Of a DNA stretch of 53,078 nucleotides, positions 7,100-15,069 are shown one piece after another. The translations under genes were made by a program, and so were the position numbers. The notes under the pieces were generated by a model, which was given only the letters and a program-made list of their open reading frames with translations, was not told where the DNA came from and did no database searches. Source of the stretch: Bacteroidota bacterium (lineage in GTDB: Bacteria; Bacteroidota; Bacteroidia; Chitinophagales; Chitinophagaceae); contig JAFDYD010000007.1 of the NCBI GenBank assembly GCA_018267615.1, forward strand, positions 55,057 through 108,134. The letters are read 5' to 3'. Numbering within the stretch: position 1 is the first letter of the stretch; every line of letters begins with the position of its first letter.

Positions 7100-8221
7100 C
7101 TATTCCCTTTCGTGGATGGCTGAAGTGCGAAGTTTTAAAAATCCGCCTTCTCTTTCTGAAAAAACTGCCCTGATTTCGGCAATCAGAGATAGCGCAATTT
7201 CTTCAGGACTCAATGCGCCGATATCCAATCCCGCAGGCGAATAAATACGTGCGCGATCCTTCTCAGAAATTGGAAAACCTTCCTCTTCAAGTTCTCTAAA
7301 AATCTTTTCAGCACGCACTCTCGGACCTAACATGCCTATATAAACGCAGTTTGTCTGTAATGCTTTTTTCAAATTCAATTTATCGGTTTTGAAATCGTGC
7401 GACATTAATATAATAGCAGTAAGTCCATCGATTTTGAGTTCATTAAACTTATCGTGTGGAAGGATTCTATCTATGTTTATTGTAAATGAATGATTAATTT
7501 TTAGAGGATTTGCTATGATGGTTACCTGCCATCCGAGCTCTTTGGCAATAGCAGCGAAGGAATAAATATCATATTGATGACCCATTAAGGCCACATGAAT
7601 TTCGGGAGGTATCAGTTCAATAAATACATCGATATCTTTCCCATCCGGCAACTCAAAATGATCCAATGATGATTTATTCAAAGCGATCTGGCGCTCTATT
7701 TTTTCTTGCAGTATTAATTTGAAATCTTTCTCTCCGAAAACATCAAGGCTTTTTGATTCGTTATAAAGAATTGTATCTCCAGGTTTGATTCCTCTCCATG
7801 CTCCTTTGAGATTTGTAATCGAAAGCAATACGATCGTCTGCCGCTGTGATTGAATTCCATTTTTCAGAATTTCAACAGGATTGTTCTTATCGTTGAAATC
7901 AAGCGGTGTAAATAATACTTCGATCACGCCATTGCAACCTAATCCAACACCGATTTGATATGGATCGTCTTCCCTTGTATCATACGTGGTAATCGTGGAT
8001 ACCGATCTTACGATCGCGGTTCTCGCTTTTATCAGCGCATCTCCCTCCAGGCATCCACCGCTTATTCCGCCAACCCATTTTCCATCATCCATAACCAGCA
8101 TTCTTGCACCCATTCTGCGATACGATGATCCTTCTACATTCACAACTGTGGCCAATGCAGCTTTCACCGAGTTCCGGTCAATTTTATCGTAAGCGTTGAT
8201 AATCGCTTTTATTTCTTTCAT
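7100..8221 (-). CDS. xdhC: XdhC/CoxI family molybdenum hydroxylase maturation protein
   Basis: A 373-residue protein with the two usual parts. The N-terminal XdhC/CoxI domain (KAALATVVNVEGSSYRRMGARMLV and GGISGGCLEGD, residues about 15-85) is followed by a C-terminal Rossmann-like XdhC domain (HVALMGHQYDIYSFAAIAKELGW; YIGMLGPRVRAEKI). Characterised XdhC binds molybdopterin cofactor and helps insert the sulfurated form into xanthine dehydrogenase. Here the client is probably the hydroxylase encoded at 9130-11919. The ATG at 8221 is preferred over an upstream TTG at 8230. It is divergent from moaE, with a long hairpin in the shared promoter region. Confidence 0.9.
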   Translation of the reverse strand: MKEIKAIINAYDKIDRNSVKAALATVVNVEGSSYRRMGARMLVMDDGKWVGGISGGCLEGDALIKARTAIVRSVSTITTYDTREDDPYQIGVGLGCNGVIEVLFTPLDFNDKNNPVEILKNGIQSQRQTIVLLSITNLKGAWRGIKPGDTILYNESKSLDVFGEKDFKLILQEKIERQIALNKSSLDHFELPDGKDIDVFIELIPPEIHVALMGHQYDIYSFAAIAKELGWQVTIIANPLKINHSFTINIDRILPHDKFNELKIDGLTAIILMSHDFKTDKLNLKKALQTNCVYIGMLGPRVRAEKIFRELEEEGFPISEKDRARIYSPAGLDIGALSPEEIALSLIAEIRAVFSEREGGFLKLRTSAIHERE

Positions 8222-8310
8222 GCCGATCAAATTTCATTCTCAATTGAGAAACATTTCATAAGTTTTCCATTTGTAAGTTACACAAACAACAAATTTTTTT
8301 CACACAAATT

Positions 8311-8370
8311 CTTCGCGGCTTGGCGTCTTTGCGAGAAAAAATCATCTCGCAAAGGCGCCAAGCCGCGAAG
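8311..8370. repeat. 26-bp hairpin in the xdhC/moaE divergent promoter region
   Basis: Arms 8311-8336 and 8345-8370 pair over 26 bases with a single G-T wobble. The word is CTTCGCGGCTTGGCG plus TCTTTGCGAGA. It contains the CTTTGCG/GCAAAGACGC vocabulary that recurs at 20755-20817. Unlike terminator-type hairpins, it lies upstream of genes on both sides, so it would be outside or at the 5' end of both transcripts. Confidence 0.9.
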
Positions 8371-8396
8371 TTTCGCAAAGCGCAAAAGATTTTCTA

Positions 8397-8404
8397 TAAA
8401 TTTG
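8397..8404 (+). promoter_or_regulatory. Candidate -7 element of moaE
   Basis: TAAATTTG fits the Bacteroidota -7 consensus TAnnTTTG exactly. It lies six bases before the ATG at 8411, predicting an almost leaderless transcript, and argues against the overlapping TTG start at 8402. No clear TTTG is seen at the right spacing upstream, so confidence is limited. Confidence 0.4.
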
Positions 8405-8410
8405 AACCAG

Positions 8411-8854
8411 ATGAAAGAACATAAGATCAAAAATATTTTTTATTCAGGCGCCATTCCAGCATCGTTTATTGCAGATAGCATTCAAAAACATCATGCGAAG
8501 ACGGAAATCGGCGGTCATAGTATTTTTCTGGGCCAGATCCGCGCGGATGAAAAGGAAGGAAAAAGAATCGCAGCAATAGAATATACTTCCTATAAAGAAA
8601 TGGCGCTAAAAAAAATGGACCAGATCAGGGAAGATATTTTTGCAAAGTATCCGATCAGTTGTTTACACGTGCATCATAGCCTGGGTTTGATCAAAACCGG
8701 CGAGATATGTTTTTTTGTCTTCGCTTCTTCTCCTCATAGAAAAGCCGCTATTGACGCATGCGAAGAAACCGTTGAAAGAATTAAGAAAGAATTGCCAATT
8801 TGGGGCAAAGAATTTTTCGAAGACGAAACCTATCAGTGGAAGGAGAATGTATAA
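8411..8854 (+). CDS. moaE: Molybdopterin synthase catalytic subunit MoaE
   Basis: A 147-residue MoaE, the large subunit of molybdopterin synthase, which transfers sulfur from the MoaD C-terminus to cyclic pyranopterin monophosphate. Visible are GGHSIFLGQIR, EYTSYKEMALKKM, HVHHSLGLIKTGEICFFV and the active-site segment IKKELPIWGKEFF. In E. coli MoaE two catalytic lysines flank PFW (K119 six residues before the Trp, K126 right after it). Here the first is present, but the position after Trp is Gly, with Lys one residue later. The ATG at 8411 is preferred over a TTG three codons upstream. It stands alone on the plus strand. Confidence 0.95.
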   Translation: MKEHKIKNIFYSGAIPASFIADSIQKHHAKTEIGGHSIFLGQIRADEKEGKRIAAIEYTSYKEMALKKMDQIREDIFAKYPISCLHVHHSLGLIKTGEICFFVFASSPHRKAAIDACEETVERIKKELPIWGKEFFEDETYQWKENV

Positions 8855-8866
8855 AGTTGTCTCACC

Positions 8867-9019
8867 GGGTGTAGGGTGTGAGGTGTAAGGTGTAAGGTGT
8901 AAGGTGTAAGGTATGTCATACCTTATTTCAACTTACCGATTTTTTACACTCGAGAGCATTATCAATTAACAATTTGCTATACCCTACACCCTATACCCCA
9001 CACCCTACACTCTATACCT
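8867..9019. repeat. AGGTGTA tandem array with inverted partner
   Basis: A tandem run of about six AGGTGTA-type heptads (8867-8914) faces an imperfect inverted partner of TACACCC/TATACCC units (8979-9019). Together they could form a long mismatched hairpin 3' of moaE. Just outside the right arm lies TCAAACTGAGTCACTAGCC (9031-9049), a boundary word shared with other hairpin elements in the window. Confidence 0.75.
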
Positions 9020-9129
9020 TTCAAAAAAAATCAAACTGAGTCACTAGCCACTGATTATTTAAAATAATGTTTAAATTAGCAGTACTTACCTTCATTTCTT
9101 CACTCAAATAAAATTTAAAATAATTAATT

Positions 9130-9594
9130 ATGGCTTCGATCAATCTCACAATAAACAACAAGACTTATACAGTCGATGTTGATCCGCAAATGCCCTTGCT
9201 ATGGGTGTTGCGCGATGTTGTAGGTCTGAAAGGAACAAAATTCGGATGCGGTATGTCTCTTTGCGGAGCATGCACTGTGCATTTTGATGGAGTGGCGATG
9301 CGCTCATGCACGCTTCCGGTTGCGGCTGCGGCTGGCGCAAAAAATATTACAACGATTGAAGGGATTTCGGAAAATATCGATCATGCTGTACAAAAAGCAT
9401 GGATTGAATTGCAGGTGCCGCAATGTGGTTATTGTCAGTCAGGACAGATCATGTCGGCAGTTGCTTTGTTAAAAACAAATCCAAGACCCACGGATGCAGA
9501 TATTGATTCGGCGATGATGGGAAATCTTTGCCGTTGCGGAACGTACACACGCATTCGCAAAGCGATTCATCGCGCAGCCGAAATAATGGGTTGA
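9130..9594 (+). CDS. 2Fe-2S subunit of molybdenum hydroxylase (IorA/CoxS-type)
   Basis: A 154-residue electron-transfer subunit of the xanthine oxidase family. A plant-type 2Fe-2S site (C40, C45, C48, C60 in [12 protein letters not shown]...SC) is followed by the all-helical second site C99-x2-C102 and C134-x-C136 ([21 protein letters not shown]), the standard order for CoxS/IorA/PaoA-type subunits. No signal peptide is visible; partner-dependent export is usual in this group. It is followed by the large catalytic subunit. No FAD-binding subunit accompanies the pair, which points to a two-subunit enzyme passing electrons to a cytochrome or similar carrier, as in isoquinoline 1-oxidoreductase. 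Confidence 0.93.
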   Translation: MASINLTINNKTYTVDVDPQMPLLWVLRDVVGLKGTKFGCGMSLCGACTVHFDGVAMRSCTLPVAAAAGAKNITTIEGISENIDHAVQKAWIELQVPQCGYCQSGQIMSAVALLKTNPRPTDADIDSAMMGNLCRCGTYTRIRKAIHRAAEIMG

Positions 9595-9596
9595 GA

Positions 9597-9685
9597 TTCC
9601 ATGATTTTGCGATTTTGAGATTTTGTGATTTTGAGATTTCTGATAAATTTCGAAACCTCAAAATCCGGAAATCCCAAAATCATCA
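9597..9685. repeat. GATTTTG word repeat, imperfect hairpin
   Basis: Between the two hydroxylase subunit genes: four GATTTTG/GAGATTT words on the left (about 9601-9640) face CAAAATC words on the right (about 9657-9684). Pairing is imperfect. It lies between genes that must be co-expressed, so a complete terminator is unlikely; an mRNA-processing or stability role is possible. Confidence 0.7.
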
Positions 9686-9723
9686 AGTTATAAATGACTT
9701 TTCTAATCCGGAAAAAAAATTTT

Positions 9724-11919
9724 ATGCCAAAAATATTAAACAAAATATTTGATAACGAACCAAAGCTAACAGTCGACCGACGCAATTTTTTAAGAATGAC
9801 CAGTCTGAGCGGCGTTGCATTGGTTCTCGGTTTTTCTTCCAAAGGAGGAAAAAAAGAATTGTATGCCGTAGGAAATATGGCGGATTCATTTAAGTTGTCG
9901 CCATATATCATTATCGAGAATTCGGGAAAAATTACATTGATGAACCCAAAGCCTGATATGGGCCAGGGAACATTTCAATCTGTTCCCGGATTGATTGCAG
10001 AGGAACTTGAAGTGTCTCTCGACAAAGTGACCATACTTCAAACAAGTGGTGAAAAAGAATTTGGAATGCAAGTGTCTGGTGGCAGCTATTCCGTCAGAGG
10101 AAATTATTTCGAGCTTCGTAAAGTCGGCGCTTCTGCACGCGAGATGTTGTGCACTGCAGCAAGTAATCAATGGAAGGTTCCGGTTGGAGAATGTTACGCT
10201 GAAAATGCGAAGGTATTTCATCGGCCTTCCGGGAAAAGTATTGGTTATGGAGATCTCGTTGAAACGGCGTCCAAATTGCCCGTTCCTCAAAGTCCGAAAT
10301 TAAAAGATCCAAAAGATTTCAAAATACTTGGAAAGAATTATCAACGTCCAGATGTGCCATTGAAAGTTTCAGGGAAAGCAGTATATGGAATTGATGTGGA
10401 GGTGCCGGGAATGGTGTTTGCTTCTGTTGAACATAATCCCGTGTTTGGAAGTAAGCTGGTTAGTTTTGACGATACGGAAACAAAGAAAGTTGCCGGTGTG
10501 CAACAAACTGTAAAATTTCAGCGAGTCATCGGAAAAAATAAATACGATGCAGTTGCTGTCGTTGCCGATTCTTATTGGGCCGCTCACAAAGGACGTCTCG
10601 CGTTGAAGACAAAGTGGGACAATGCCGGGAATGATAAATTCAATTCAAAAGACTACGAACAAAGTCTGCGTGATCTTTCAAAAAAAGAAGGTTTGGTTGT
10701 TCACACGCAAGGCGATTTCGATAAATCTTTTGCTACTGCGCCGGTAAAGCTGGAAGCATTTTACGAAACACCTTTTGTTTCACATTCTCCGATGGAGCCG
10801 ATGAATTGTTTGGTTTCATGGACCGCAGCCGATGCAATCGAAGTTTGGGTTTCTGCGCAAGGTCCGGATTTGGTAAAAGATGAATTGGCGCATACACTAA
10901 GTATTCCGCGAGATAATATCAAAGTCAATATATTTTTTAACGGAGGCGCATTTGGAAGAAGACTGTATCCTGATTTCGCTACCGAAGCTGCTCATATTTC
11001 CAAAGCAGTTGGAAAACCGGTTAAATTAATTTGGACAAGAGAAGATGATACACAGCTTGGTCCTTTCAGGCCTTTGACATTTTCTGCAATGAAAGCAGGA
11101 ATAGCAAAAGATGGAAGTCCCGTTGCATTTCAACACAAAGTAATTTCTCCCTCCATCGATGCAACGATGGAAGAGAAAAGAAATGAAACCGGCGAGAGTT
11201 CCAATATGACGGAAGGAATCAGCAGCCAGCAATATGAATTGCCGAATATGAAAAACGAATATGTTTTTTCTGAATTTCCAATTCCACTTGCTGCATGGAG
11301 ATCAGTGACCAGTTCAACAGTCGCATTCGCGCATGAATGTTTCATAGATGAAATGGCGGTGAAAGCAGGAAAGGATCCAATGGCGTACAGGTTGGATGTG
11401 CTGTTGAAAAAAGATTCTGATACTAAAAAGCTTTTGAAAAAATTGAAGGAGGTTTCGAAATGGGACAGGCCTTTGCCAAAGGGCTGGGGAAGAGGCGTTG
11501 CGCAATATGAATTTTTTGCAGGATTATCGGGCCACGTTGTTGAAGTGTCAACATTAAAAGGTGGAGGAATAAAAATTGAAAAAGTGTATGCCGTTATTGA
11601 TTTGGGAACTGTTGTGAATCCCGATATGGTTGCGTTGCAAATGGAAGGTGGCGCGACGATGGCGTTGACCGCAGCCATAAAAAATGGAATCACTTTTAAA
11701 GGCGGACAAACTGAACAAACGAATTTTCATAATAACCCGATCGTTCGCATCAACGAGATGCCTGAAATAGAAACGCATATCATCGCCGACGGAGGCGCAA
11801 CAATCAAAGGAGTAGGAGAACCAGGAATACCACCGTTTGCTCCGGCACTTGCGAATGCAATCTTTAATGCAACCGGAAAAAGAATTCGCAGGATGCCTTT
11901 TGATTTGAATAAAGTGTAG
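9724..11919 (+). CDS. Tat-exported molybdenum hydroxylase catalytic subunit (IorB-like)
   Basis: A 731-residue molybdopterin-binding subunit of the xanthine oxidase family, closest in architecture to isoquinoline 1-oxidoreductase beta / aldehyde oxidoreductase. It has a twin-arginine signal (DRRNFLRMTSLSGVALVLGF) near residues 19-38, so it works outside the cytoplasm. Cofactor-contact motifs include PDMGQGTFQSVPGLIAEEL, GGAFGRRLYPDF and the C-terminal GVGEPGIPPFAPALANAI with the catalytic glutamate. The ATG at 9724 is chosen to keep a compact Tat leader; an in-frame ATG at 9694 is possible. The substrate (aldehyde, N-heterocycle) cannot be told from sequence. XdhC and MocA encoded nearby would supply the sulfurated Mo-MCD cofactor. 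Confidence 0.92.
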   Translation: MPKILNKIFDNEPKLTVDRRNFLRMTSLSGVALVLGFSSKGGKKELYAVGNMADSFKLSPYIIIENSGKITLMNPKPDMGQGTFQSVPGLIAEELEVSLDKVTILQTSGEKEFGMQVSGGSYSVRGNYFELRKVGASAREMLCTAASNQWKVPVGECYAENAKVFHRPSGKSIGYGDLVETASKLPVPQSPKLKDPKDFKILGKNYQRPDVPLKVSGKAVYGIDVEVPGMVFASVEHNPVFGSKLVSFDDTETKKVAGVQQTVKFQRVIGKNKYDAVAVVADSYWAAHKGRLALKTKWDNAGNDKFNSKDYEQSLRDLSKKEGLVVHTQGDFDKSFATAPVKLEAFYETPFVSHSPMEPMNCLVSWTAADAIEVWVSAQGPDLVKDELAHTLSIPRDNIKVNIFFNGGAFGRRLYPDFATEAAHISKAVGKPVKLIWTREDDTQLGPFRPLTFSAMKAGIAKDGSPVAFQHKVISPSIDATMEEKRNETGESSNMTEGISSQQYELPNMKNEYVFSEFPIPLAAWRSVTSSTVAFAHECFIDEMAVKAGKDPMAYRLDVLLKKDSDTKKLLKKLKEVSKWDRPLPKGWGRGVAQYEFFAGLSGHVVEVSTLKGGGIKIEKVYAVIDLGTVVNPDMVALQMEGGATMALTAAIKNGITFKGGQTEQTNFHNNPIVRINEMPEIETHIIADGGATIKGVGEPGIPPFAPALANAIFNATGKRIRRMPFDLNKV

Positions 11920-11932
11920 GGACGAGTTGTGA

Positions 11933-12067
11933 GTGGTGAATCGTCAGTCGTGAAACGTGAGACGTGAGACGTGAATCGCAAGTATTTGGTTTTGATACTA
12001 CGCTTTTCATCTGACTATTCACATTTCACGTCTGACGTTTCACGTCTCACGATTGACAATTCACCAC
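11933..12067. repeat. GTGAGAC word repeat hairpin before moeA
   Basis: Left arm 11933-11976 and right arm 12017-12067 share about 37 of 42 positions as inverted repeats made of CGTGAAACGTGAGACGTGAG-like words. It occupies the whole gap between the hydroxylase gene and moeA and includes the start of the longest possible moeA frame, which is why the later ATG is chosen. Confidence 0.85.
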
Positions 12068-12090
12068 CTGCTTCCATAAAAAATAACTCA

Positions 12091-13293
12091 ATGGTAACTG
12101 TAAGTGAAGCAGAAAAAATTATCCTATCGCGAACCAGGGATTTTGGTACAGAAATAATTACCTTTCAAAATTGCATTGGAAGAGTTTTAGCCGAAAACAT
12201 TATTGCCGACAGAGATTTCCCTCCATTCAACAGGGTTACTATGGATGGTATCGCCATCAACTATAACGCTTTTAAAAATGGTGCGCGTTCATTTCAAATT
12301 AAGGCTACACAATCTGCGGGTGAGCCACCGATAGATATCAATAATAATACGGAATGCATCGAGATCATGACAGGCGCTGTATTGCCGGTTACAACGGATG
12401 TGGTAATTCCATATGAAGACATAGAAATAAAAAATCGCGTTGCAACAATTATTGTAGAAGCGATTACTCCGAATCAAAATATACATCTGCAGGGAAAAGA
12501 TAAAAAGCAAAAAGATATTTTGGTTGAAGCCAATCAATATATAACATCAGCAATACTGAGTGTTGCCGCAACGGTTGGAAAGAATAAAATTCTCGTAAAA
12601 AAAAATCCACGGATAATTATCATTTCTACGGGCGATGAATTAGTCGATATCGAAAAAATTCCAGATTCATTTCAAATCAGGCGATCGAATGATCATACGC
12701 TACTTAGCATTTTAAAAGAATATTCTATCGATGCCGATATGGTGCATTTGCCGGATGATGAAAATATCATTTTTAAAAAATTAAATGAATGCCTTGATCA
12801 ATACGATGTCATATTGCTAAGCGGTGGTGTTTCCATGGGGAAATTCGATTTTGTTCCCGCTGCATTGGAAAAGCTTTCTGTTGAGAAATTGTTCCACAAA
12901 GTGCGACAAAAGCCAGGAAAGCCATTTTGGTTTGGAGAACATGGCAAAGGAACATTGGTGTTTGCTTTTCCCGGAAACCCGGTTTCTACATTTATGTGTT
13001 TTCATCGTTATTTTTTACCTTGGTTAAAAGCCAGCCAGCAGATAAAATCTCAAAGTGCTTTTGCAATTTTGAATGAAGATTTTATTTTCAAACCATCATT
13101 GCAATATTTTTTGCAGGTTAAGCTTCTCATCAATGAGAAGGGGCAATTGATAGCGTATCCTGTTGAAGGAGGGGGTTCTGGAGATCTTGCGAACCTGCCA
13201 TATTCAGATGCATTCCTTGAATTACCTTTGGAGAGAACCGAATTTAAAAAAGGAGAAGTGTTCAGGATATGGCCCTTCAAACAATTTATTTAG
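12091..13293 (+). CDS. moeA: Molybdopterin molybdotransferase MoeA
   Basis: A 400-residue MoeA, which inserts molybdate into adenylylated molybdopterin. The N-terminal region has the family features FQNCIGRVLAENIIADRDFPPFNRVTMDG (residues about 20-50), and EIMTGAVLPVTTDVVIPYED follows. The MoCF/MPT-binding domain shows IIISTGDELVD and LSGGVSMGKFDF. The C-terminal beta domain follows FAFPGNPVSTFMCF. The start at 12091 is chosen because upstream codons translate the hairpin repeat. It is full length. The usual partner adenylyltransferase (MogA/MoaB) is not in the window. It is followed by moaC and mobA on the same strand. Confidence 0.95.
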   Translation: MVTVSEAEKIILSRTRDFGTEIITFQNCIGRVLAENIIADRDFPPFNRVTMDGIAINYNAFKNGARSFQIKATQSAGEPPIDINNNTECIEIMTGAVLPVTTDVVIPYEDIEIKNRVATIIVEAITPNQNIHLQGKDKKQKDILVEANQYITSAILSVAATVGKNKILVKKNPRIIIISTGDELVDIEKIPDSFQIRRSNDHTLLSILKEYSIDADMVHLPDDENIIFKKLNECLDQYDVILLSGGVSMGKFDFVPAALEKLSVEKLFHKVRQKPGKPFWFGEHGKGTLVFAFPGNPVSTFMCFHRYFLPWLKASQQIKSQSAFAILNEDFIFKPSLQYFLQVKLLINEKGQLIAYPVEGGGSGDLANLPYSDAFLELPLERTEFKKGEVFRIWPFKQFI

Positions 13294-13366
13294 AAAAATG
13301 TATAAGGTTGTATGAAATATTCACAAATTTTGTCTATGTAGGCAATGTTATTAAGTTAGGAGATAA

Positions 13367-13451
13367 CCTTGAGCATTGAATATTGAGTGTTGATTATTGA
13401 TTATTTTTTTAGAATAATCAATAATCAACACTCAATATTCAATGCTCAAGG
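13367..13451. repeat. Perfect 39-bp hairpin between moeA and moaC
   Basis: Arms 13367-13405 and 13413-13451 are exact reverse complements over 39 bases with a 7-base loop. The arm opens CCTTGAGCATTGAATATTG. The stem length and the outer word CTTGAGCATTGA match the element at 2780, but the inner words differ. It lies between two genes of one pathway in the same orientation. Confidence 0.9.
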
Positions 13452-13490
13452 ATTAGATGTTTATTCTATTTAGTCCTATTATTTTAATCA

Positions 13491-13967
13491 ATGAACGATC
13501 TCTCACATATCGATAAAAAAGGAATGCCCATGATGGTGAACGTTAGTGAAAAGAAAATTTCATTACGCACCGCAACGGCGAGATCTGTGGTGGTGTTGCC
13601 AAAAGAGGTATTGGAAAAAGTGCAGGAAAACGATTTACAAACTAAGAAAGGATCTGTTTTTCAAACAGCGATCATCGCTGGTATTATGGCTGCAAAAAAA
13701 ACCGGTGAACTCATCCCGCTTTGTCATCCGATCGGGCTTGATAATTGTAACATCAATATTTCCTTTAATAAAAAGGATGAATTAATCATCGAATGCACAA
13801 CAGCAATTGAAGGAAAAACAGGCGTGGAAATGGAGGCGCTGGTCGGTGCATCCGTCGCGGCTTTGACCGTATATGATATGTGCAAAGCATTGAGTCATGA
13901 TATCGTTATCAAAGAAACAAAATTGATGAAGAAGACAGGCGGTAAAAAAGATTTCGAGCGAAAATAA
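13491..13967 (+). CDS. moaC: Cyclic pyranopterin monophosphate synthase MoaC
   Basis: A 158-residue MoaC, which rearranges 3',8-cyclo-GTP made by MoaA into cyclic pyranopterin monophosphate. Diagnostic motifs are LSHIDKKGMPMMVNVSEK, ATARSVVVLP, AAKKTGELIPLCHPIGLDN (active-site His), TGVEMEALVGASVAALTVYDM and KKTGGKKDF. Length is normal. It is three bases ahead of mobA, and the two are certainly co-transcribed. The 198-base gap from moeA is mostly the perfect hairpin. Confidence 0.97.
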   Translation: MNDLSHIDKKGMPMMVNVSEKKISLRTATARSVVVLPKEVLEKVQENDLQTKKGSVFQTAIIAGIMAAKKTGELIPLCHPIGLDNCNINISFNKKDELIIECTTAIEGKTGVEMEALVGASVAALTVYDMCKALSHDIVIKETKLMKKTGGKKDFERK

Positions 13968-13970
13968 AAA

Positions 13971-14594
13971 ATGGGAAAAGAGAATTCTATATTGAATGGA
14001 TTGGTCCTCACCGGCGGCAAGAGCAGCAGGATGGGATTTGATAAAAGATCCATTCAGTGGCATGGGATGGAGCAGCAATATTATATGGCCGGTCTTTTAA
14101 AAAATTTTTGTGATGATGTGTATATGTCTGTGAAGAATGAAGAGCAGGCGAAGGCAATTGTCGGTTATAAAACCATTGTTGATACGGTTACCGGATTGGG
14201 ACCATTCGGCGCTATACTTTCTGCTTTTGAATTTCAACCCGACGCCGCATGGTTTGTTGTTGCCTGTGATTTGCCTTTGCTGGATAAAGAAACGCTTGAA
14301 TATCTTTCTAAAAATAGAAATAGAAACGCAATCGCTACCACATTTAAAAGTCCGTTTGACGGGTTGCCCGAGCCGCTGATTACAATATGGGAACCCAACA
14401 GCTACGCGGTTCTGCGCGAGTTCCAATCTAACGGTTATACCTGTCCGCGAAAGGTTCTTATAAGAAACGGGAATACACAAATTCTGAATCCTTCTGATCC
14501 GGACGCTTTGATGAACGTAAATACGCCGCAGGATTTTGAAAGTGCAAAACAAATTATTGCTGAAAGAAATCACCTTAGGGAACAAAGAGTTTGA
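13971..14594 (+). CDS. mobA: Molybdenum cofactor guanylyltransferase MobA
   Basis: A 207-residue nucleotidyltransferase that adds GMP to molybdopterin to make MGD. LTGGKSSRMGFDKRSI is the NTP-binding loop and lysine finger; VACDLPLLDKETLEYL holds the metal-binding aspartate; NVNTPQDFESAK is the closing motif of MobA. It serves the formate-dehydrogenase-like enzyme encoded downstream. The stop codon lies within the left arm of a 53-bp perfect hairpin, so the mRNA of the last codons is part of the stem. Confidence 0.92.
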   Translation: MGKENSILNGLVLTGGKSSRMGFDKRSIQWHGMEQQYYMAGLLKNFCDDVYMSVKNEEQAKAIVGYKTIVDTVTGLGPFGAILSAFEFQPDAAWFVVACDLPLLDKETLEYLSKNRNRNAIATTFKSPFDGLPEPLITIWEPNSYAVLREFQSNGYTCPRKVLIRNGNTQILNPSDPDALMNVNTPQDFESAKQIIAERNHLREQRV

Positions 14595-14714
14595 AATTTC
14601 TATGTGTACCTATGTATCTATGTGCCTATGTGGTGAAAAAAAACTTACATAATCGAGATTCTTTTTCACCACATAGGCACATAGATACATAGGTACACAT
14701 AGAAATTTCAAACT
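14588..14714. repeat. Perfect 53-bp hairpin overlapping the mobA stop
   Basis: Arms 14588-14640 and 14662-14714 are exact reverse complements over 53 bases with a 21-base loop, the longest perfect stem in the window. Words are TATGTGTACC, TATGTATC and TATGTGCC, ending in TGGTGAAAAA. The left arm contains the mobA stop codon (14592-14594). It lies between the convergent mobA and moaD genes and could block read-through both ways. The TATGTGCCTATGTGG vocabulary recurs at 16647 and 30884. Confidence 0.92.
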
Positions 14715-14815
14715 GAGATTCGCTTTGGCGGATAATTTTCGACAGGACGTAAAGGAAATAATCAATTATTATTTTGGCTTCATTAAATTCTTTCAATACC
14801 GCAAGAGTAGATTGA

Positions 14816-15064
14816 TCAGCCTCCACTAACCGGTGGAATAACCGCTATTTCTTCATTTCCATAAATAATATATTTGTCGGTTGTGTATTCATTATTCGCA
14901 GCGATCAAATAAGAGCCGATGTCTTTCATGCGCGGCCGCTGCTCTTCGAGTAATGATTTAAGTTTTTCGACGGAGATTCGATCCGTATTATCTACGGTAA
15001 ATTCTACATAGCGATTGCCAAATATTTCTTTCGCAACTCCAAACATATAAATTTTCAAAACCAT
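14816..15064 (-). CDS. moaD: Molybdopterin synthase sulfur carrier MoaD
   Basis: An 82-residue ubiquitin-fold protein ending in PPVSGG. The terminal Gly-Gly is thiocarboxylated and gives sulfur to MoaE. IYMFGVAKEIFGNRYVEF and LLEEQRP match the MoaD family. It is the last gene of a three-gene leftward operon (mocA, TSUP transporter, moaD), five bases behind the transporter. The activating enzyme MoeB is not in the window. Confidence 0.92.
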   Translation of the reverse strand: MVLKIYMFGVAKEIFGNRYVEFTVDNTDRISVEKLKSLLEEQRPRMKDIGSYLIAANNEYTTDKYIIYGNEEIAVIPPVSGG

Positions 15065-15069
15065 AAACG

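Noticed and set aside
8867..8914. Short direct repeats that could look like a CRISPR array
   Set aside because: Units are contiguous heptads without spacers, there are no cas genes, and they have an inverted partner downstream, so this is a word-repeat hairpin.
11971..12090. N-terminal extension of moeA
   Set aside because: The added 40 residues translate the GTGAGAC-word hairpin and precede the conserved MoeA start.
14626..14826. Reading frame of 66 codons overlapping the end of moaD on the minus strand
   Set aside because: Its second half translates the 53-bp hairpin and no family resemblance is visible. The first 30 codons could be a fragment but cannot be supported.
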